Source of the DNA: Myroides indicus
Lineage (GTDB): Bacteria; Bacteroidota; Bacteroidia; Flavobacteriales; Flavobacteriaceae
Assembly: GCF_004364575.1 (NCBI RefSeq)
Contig: NZ_SOAG01000008.1
Location: forward strand, 37,225 to 101,224
Length of the DNA: 64,000 nucleotides
Direction: 5' to 3'
Both the position numbers and the translations under genes were made by a program. The notes beneath the pieces were generated by a model. It ran no database searches. It was not told where the DNA came from and was given only the letters and a program-made list of their open reading frames with translations. This document shows positions 61,240 through 64,000 of the stretch, one piece after another (the stretch's first letter is position 1; every line of letters starts with the position of its first letter).

Positions 61240-61261
61240 AAATACATTTCTAAATGTATTT
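61240..61261. promoter_or_regulatory. 22-bp palindrome upstream of the Sel1-HSP90 operon
   Basis: AAATACATTT (61240-61249) and AAATGTATTT (61252-61261) are perfect inverted arms around CT. It lies two bases upstream of the predicted -7 element and is a candidate operator. AT-richness raises the chance of coincidence. Confidence 0.5.
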
Positions 61262-61433
61262 CTTTCCTTTTTAAATATAACTAAAATTTCACGTTCTTCT
61301 ATCTTTTTCTGTTAACATATTTGAAAAATAAAACTAAAATCAACAATACACTATGAGGAATTTTAAAAAAACTCATTATACAAGTCTACTTTCAAAGTTT
61401 TATGACAATTTATATAACAGAAAAACTCTTATT

Positions 61434-62642
61434 CTATACCTTTTGGAGGTAGCTTTTATTAACGCGGGATGAAGCAATATAAGCTGCTATAAAGCCTAGT
61501 ATAAAGATAGACACCAATACTAAAATAACATTCATGAAATTAAATTCAATCGGGTAAGGAAAACCCTCTCTTATCATAATGAAAACAAAGTGCTGCTGAA
61601 GCAAAACTACAATTACGCCCAGCATCACGCCCAGCAATCCACCCAAAGCACTTATAATCATCCCCTGATATAAAAATATTTTTCTCAACCTTTGCAGATT
61701 AACTCCTAAATGGCTCAAGGTTTTTATATTAGCTTGTTTTTCCAGAATAATCATAATTAATGCACCGATAAGAGTAAATAAAGCAATAATTACAACTAAC
61801 AGGAGAATGAGATAGGTAACGGCATTTTCAGTATTAAGCATACGGTAGAGTCCGTCGTTGAGTTGAATTCTATTTTTAACTATAAAAGATTCGCCGAGTA
61901 CTTCTTTTATTTTTGCTATCGCCGCTTTTTCTGATACGCCGTTAGCGAGCTTTAGTTCGAGATTTGTTATTTCATTCTCGGACAAACTCAGCAGTTCCCG
62001 AGCAAGTTCTAACGTTGTAAAGACATATTTATCATCTAAATCCTCATTCCCTAAAATATAAATACCAACCGGTGTAAGGTGTTTTCGGATAAAGGCATCT
62101 TCCGGATTATTTATAACGCCTTTACCGGGCTTCATTGCCACTACTTCAAAGGCATTGTCCACATCAAACAAGCCCATCGAAAATAAATAAGAAATTCCCA
62201 GCCCTACAACAGCATCATTAGACTCCGGCTCTACCCACCTGCCATACTCCACCTTATCTTCAAATGCACTTACCTCATTATATCGTTCGTCAACCCCTTT
62301 CACAAACGCTACAGTCTGTTTTTCGTGAAATGTAAACAATAAACGATCTTCTACTACTTTTGCTATACCTTCAAATAATCCGGAGGTTTGCAATGCTCTG
62401 ATCTGCTCCTGGCTGATTTCAAAACTTTTCCCCTTTTCGCTAAAAACTTTAAGTTCCGGATCTAATTCATTGGTAAAAGAAAGACTAAATGTCCGGAGAC
62501 CGCTAAATACAGACAAGACGACAAACATTGCCATAGCACTTACAACAATTCCAACCGAAGCGATTGCTGTAATAATATTGATTGCCTTACTCTTACTTTT
62601 ACTAAAGGCATATCGCCAGGCGATGTAAAATGAAAACCTCAA
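61434..62642 (-). CDS. FtsX/LolC-E-type ABC transporter permease
   Basis: 402 residues. One N-terminal membrane helix (about 21-46, INIITAIASVGIVVSAMAMFVVLSVFSG), a large periplasmic MacB-like domain, and three C-terminal helices (about 270-390). The topology and the YIAWRYAFSKSKSKAINIIT opening match lipoprotein-releasing permeases LolC/LolE. It lies 3 bases after the rbfA stop, an arrangement common in Flavobacteria. The cognate ATPase is not in the window. LolC/E versus a general MacB-type permease cannot be fully separated. The 233 bases between this gene and the Sel1 gene hold only the operon promoter and palindrome. Confidence 0.85.
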   Translation of the reverse strand: MRFSFYIAWRYAFSKSKSKAINIITAIASVGIVVSAMAMFVVLSVFSGLRTFSLSFTNELDPELKVFSEKGKSFEISQEQIRALQTSGLFEGIAKVVEDRLLFTFHEKQTVAFVKGVDERYNEVSAFEDKVEYGRWVEPESNDAVVGLGISYLFSMGLFDVDNAFEVVAMKPGKGVINNPEDAFIRKHLTPVGIYILGNEDLDDKYVFTTLELARELLSLSENEITNLELKLANGVSEKAAIAKIKEVLGESFIVKNRIQLNDGLYRMLNTENAVTYLILLLVVIIALFTLIGALIMIILEKQANIKTLSHLGVNLQRLRKIFLYQGMIISALGGLLGVMLGVIVVLLQQHFVFIMIREGFPYPIEFNFMNVILVLVSIFILGFIAAYIASSRVNKSYLQKV

Positions 62643-62645
62643 CGT

Positions 62646-63038
62646 TTACTTTTTCTTTCTCTTATACAATAGTTCAGGATTGGAAATTGGATTTTCATCT
62701 CCTTTTAAGGCTCTGTCAATCTGTTCAATATATTCCAGACTGTCGTCATTGTAAAAAATCAAATCCGGCACCTTTCTCAACTGATGTTTTACGCGTTGTG
62801 CCAAATCGTGTTTAATAAGTGGTGAATTAGACTGAATGGCTTTTAGTAATTCCGCACCTTTCTCGGTCGGAAAAATACTTAAAAAAACCTTTGCCACGGA
62901 TAAATCCGTAGTTATACTTACTTTAGAAACAGAAATAATTAAATTGGTTATTCCGTTTTTACGCACCTCTCCCTGCAAAATATCTACCAAATCATTTTGC
63001 AATAGTGCCGCCATCTTCTTTTGTCTGTTCGTTTCCAT
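62646..63038 (-). CDS. rbfA: ribosome-binding factor A
   Basis: 130 residues from the ATG at 63038 (METNRQKKMAALLQNDLVDIL); the longer frame start is unlikely since the upstream bases hold the promoter. KH-like fold with VSKVSITTDLSVAKVFLSIFP and HDLAQRVKHQLRKVPDLIFYNDDSLEYIEQIDRAL, the RbfA signature. It helps mature the 5' end of 16S rRNA in the 30S subunit. Upstream gene of rbfA-permease; divergent from the epimerase gene. Confidence 0.94.
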   Translation of the reverse strand: METNRQKKMAALLQNDLVDILQGEVRKNGITNLIISVSKVSITTDLSVAKVFLSIFPTEKGAELLKAIQSNSPLIKHDLAQRVKHQLRKVPDLIFYNDDSLEYIEQIDRALKGDENPISNPELLYKRKKK

Positions 63039-63115
63039 TGTACAAAAATACAATTTTTTGGATAGCAAAGTTTTTTATCTTTGTTGAAGATAACCTCTCA
63101 ATCATATTTTTGAAA

Positions 63116-63517
63116 ATGCGTAAAATAGAACACATAGGAATTGCCGTAAAAAATCTTGAAGAGTCAAACCTCCTTTTTGAAAAATTATTAGGTGTTCCGC
63201 CGTATAAAGAAGAAGCCGTAGAAAGCGAAGGCGTAAATACTTCTTTTTTTATGAATGGACCGAACAAAATTGAACTTTTAGAGGCTTCTGATTCCAACAG
63301 TCCTATCGCTAAATTTATAGCTAAAAAAGGCGAAGGTATTCATCACATTGCTTTTGATGTAGAGAATATTGTTGCAGAAATAGCGCGATTAAAAAATGAA
63401 GGCTTTACGGTTTTAAACGAAACACCTAAAAAAGGGGCTGATAATAAATTAGTTGCTTTTTTACATCCTAAGGGAACGAATGGGATACTGGTAGAATTGT
63501 GCCAAGAAATCAAATAA
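63116..63517 (+). CDS. mce: methylmalonyl-CoA epimerase
   Basis: 133 residues from the ATG at 63116; the longer frame adds 37 unrelated residues overlapping rbfA. Glyoxalase/VOC fold with metal ligands in IEHIGIAV, GIHHIAFDV and ILVELCQ, and the FFMNGPNKIELLEASD strand. It interconverts the two epimers of methylmalonyl-CoA in propionate metabolism. Methylmalonyl-CoA mutase is not in the window. A TATCTTTG -7 element lies at 63076-63083. Confidence 0.92.
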   Translation: MRKIEHIGIAVKNLEESNLLFEKLLGVPPYKEEAVESEGVNTSFFMNGPNKIELLEASDSNSPIAKFIAKKGEGIHHIAFDVENIVAEIARLKNEGFTVLNETPKKGADNKLVAFLHPKGTNGILVELCQEIK

Positions 63518-63541
63518 TTTATAAAAAAATTGAGTTAGTAC

Positions 63542-63573
63542 TTGCAAAAACTAAAAAAACGCTGTAATATTGC
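63542..63573 (+). promoter_or_regulatory. predicted tRNA promoter
   Basis: TTG (63542-63544), 20-bp spacer, TAATATTGC (63565-63573), one mismatch from the -7 consensus. The tRNA starts 26 bases downstream. Confidence 0.6.
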
Positions 63574-63598
63574 ACTCGTCTAAAAACAACTAGACAAC

Positions 63599-63672
63599 GG
63601 TCCAATAGCTCAGTTGGTTAGAGCACCTGACTCATAATCAGGTGGTCCCTGGTTCGAGCCCAGGTTGGACCA
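63599..63672 (+). tRNA. tRNA with CAT anticodon (Met or Ile2)
   Basis: Complete cloverleaf: acceptor GGTCCAA / TTGGACC, D arm around AGCTCAGTTGGTTAGAGC, anticodon stem CCTGA / TCAGG with loop CTCATAA (CAT at 63633-63635), and T loop TTCGAGC. The CCA end is not encoded. CAT is read by elongator tRNA-Met or, after lysidine modification, by tRNA-Ile2. It is not an initiator, since the acceptor's first pair is a normal G-C. Confidence 0.95.
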
Positions 63673-63674
63673 CA

Positions 63675-63710
63675 ATCAAAAAGCTTCACAAAAATGTGAA
63701 GCTTTTTGAT
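63675..63710 (+). terminator. tRNA terminator
   Basis: Perfect 16-bp stem: ATCAAAAAGCTTCACA (63675-63690) with TGTGAAGCTTTTTGAT (63695-63710), loop of four A. Starts directly after the tRNA. Confidence 0.85.
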
Positions 63711-64000
63711 TTATGTAAAGTATTATAAAACAAGATATTTGCTTACTTTAAAGGTATTTAATAGGATAAACAAATTAATTCTTCACACAAAATATTGCTT
63801 TCGAGGTGTCCTTTTCGGTGACCCATATCCAAAATTGAGGTGTCCCATTGTTACGCATTGTTTAACCTAATAGATTAAATTATGCAAACTAAGAAATTAA
63901 GTGTAACCCGTGGTGCATTTAGGTAATATTAATTTTTAAGTTGTTTATATTTCTATTAGCACTTCCGTTTATTGTTTGAATAATAGTAAGAGTTACTATT
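63711..64000. other. gene-free end with a short direct repeat
   Basis: No supported gene in the last 290 bases. GAGGTGTCC occurs at 63803-63811 and again at 63837-63845, each followed by similar bases. This looks like the terminal repeats of an insertion sequence or an integration scar beside the tRNA, but no transposase frame is visible in the window. Confidence 0.35.

Noticed and set aside
63882..63926. 14-codon ATG frame near the window end
   Set aside because: Too short, no promoter or conserved context, and composition is unremarkable.

Overview
The window is AT-rich chromosomal DNA from a member of the Bacteroidota, most likely family Flavobacteriaceae. The evidence is PorT- and GldD-type proteins (type IX secretion and gliding), the order mutY-ssb-gldD, DUF3078 downstream of dxs, paired M16 peptidases, LytTR two-component genes, and promoters of the Bacteroidota type (TTG, 17-23 bp, TAnnTTTG). 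Most of the region is ordinary core and housekeeping DNA. I see no prophage, CRISPR array or intact insertion sequence. The genus is not resolvable from the sequence alone.

Layout. 1-5 kb: end of a PAP2-like membrane protein, porT-like gene, then dxs and a DUF3078 gene divergent from tadA. 5-13 kb: a very large alpha-2-macroglobulin lipoprotein followed by penicillin-binding protein 1C, a periplasmic pairing known from E. coli. 13-18 kb: acetyltransferase, RNase G, a 30-residue very basic protein, HU, then mutY-ssb-gldD. 18-23 kb: metal-binding lipoprotein, two M16 peptidase genes, rplU-rpmA. 23-28 kb: a three-repeat lipoprotein, dGTPase, a small AAA ATPase, a DnaJ-DUF805 fusion, an acetyltransferase. 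28-33 kb: sucB-sucA and a divergent small outer-membrane protein. 33-36 kb: SMR exporter, Crp-family regulator, polyprenyl synthase. 36-40 kb: a cluster of regulators: HxlR facing a DoxX-like gene, AraC with a SnoaL-like protein, and a LytS/LytTR pair. 40-46 kb: tetR plus a complete RND efflux operon. 46-54 kb: AraC, FabH-like ketoacyl synthase, XRE regulator, two tandem outer-membrane beta-barrel receptors. 54-55 kb: a split chromate transporter pair. 55-61 kb: a small unknown protein and a three-gene Sel1-repeat / HSP90-like / TPR operon. 61-64 kb: rbfA with a LolC/E-like permease, divergent methylmalonyl-CoA epimerase, and a CAT-anticodon tRNA.

The strongest candidate for an under-described system is the operon at 55.8-61.2 kb. 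An HSP90-type ATPase distinct from a standard HtpG is translationally coupled to a protein of about 20 Sel1 units and followed by a second helical TPR-like protein. A perfect palindrome adjoins its predicted promoter. Other sequence-level observations are two identical-spacing operators in the tetR promoter, a 28-bp near-palindrome between hxlR and doxX that includes the doxX -33 element, 13-bp direct repeats offset by 21 bp upstream of the LytS/LytTR pair, a small protein ending in a sliding-clamp-like pentapeptide, and the lack of gldE between ssb and gldD.
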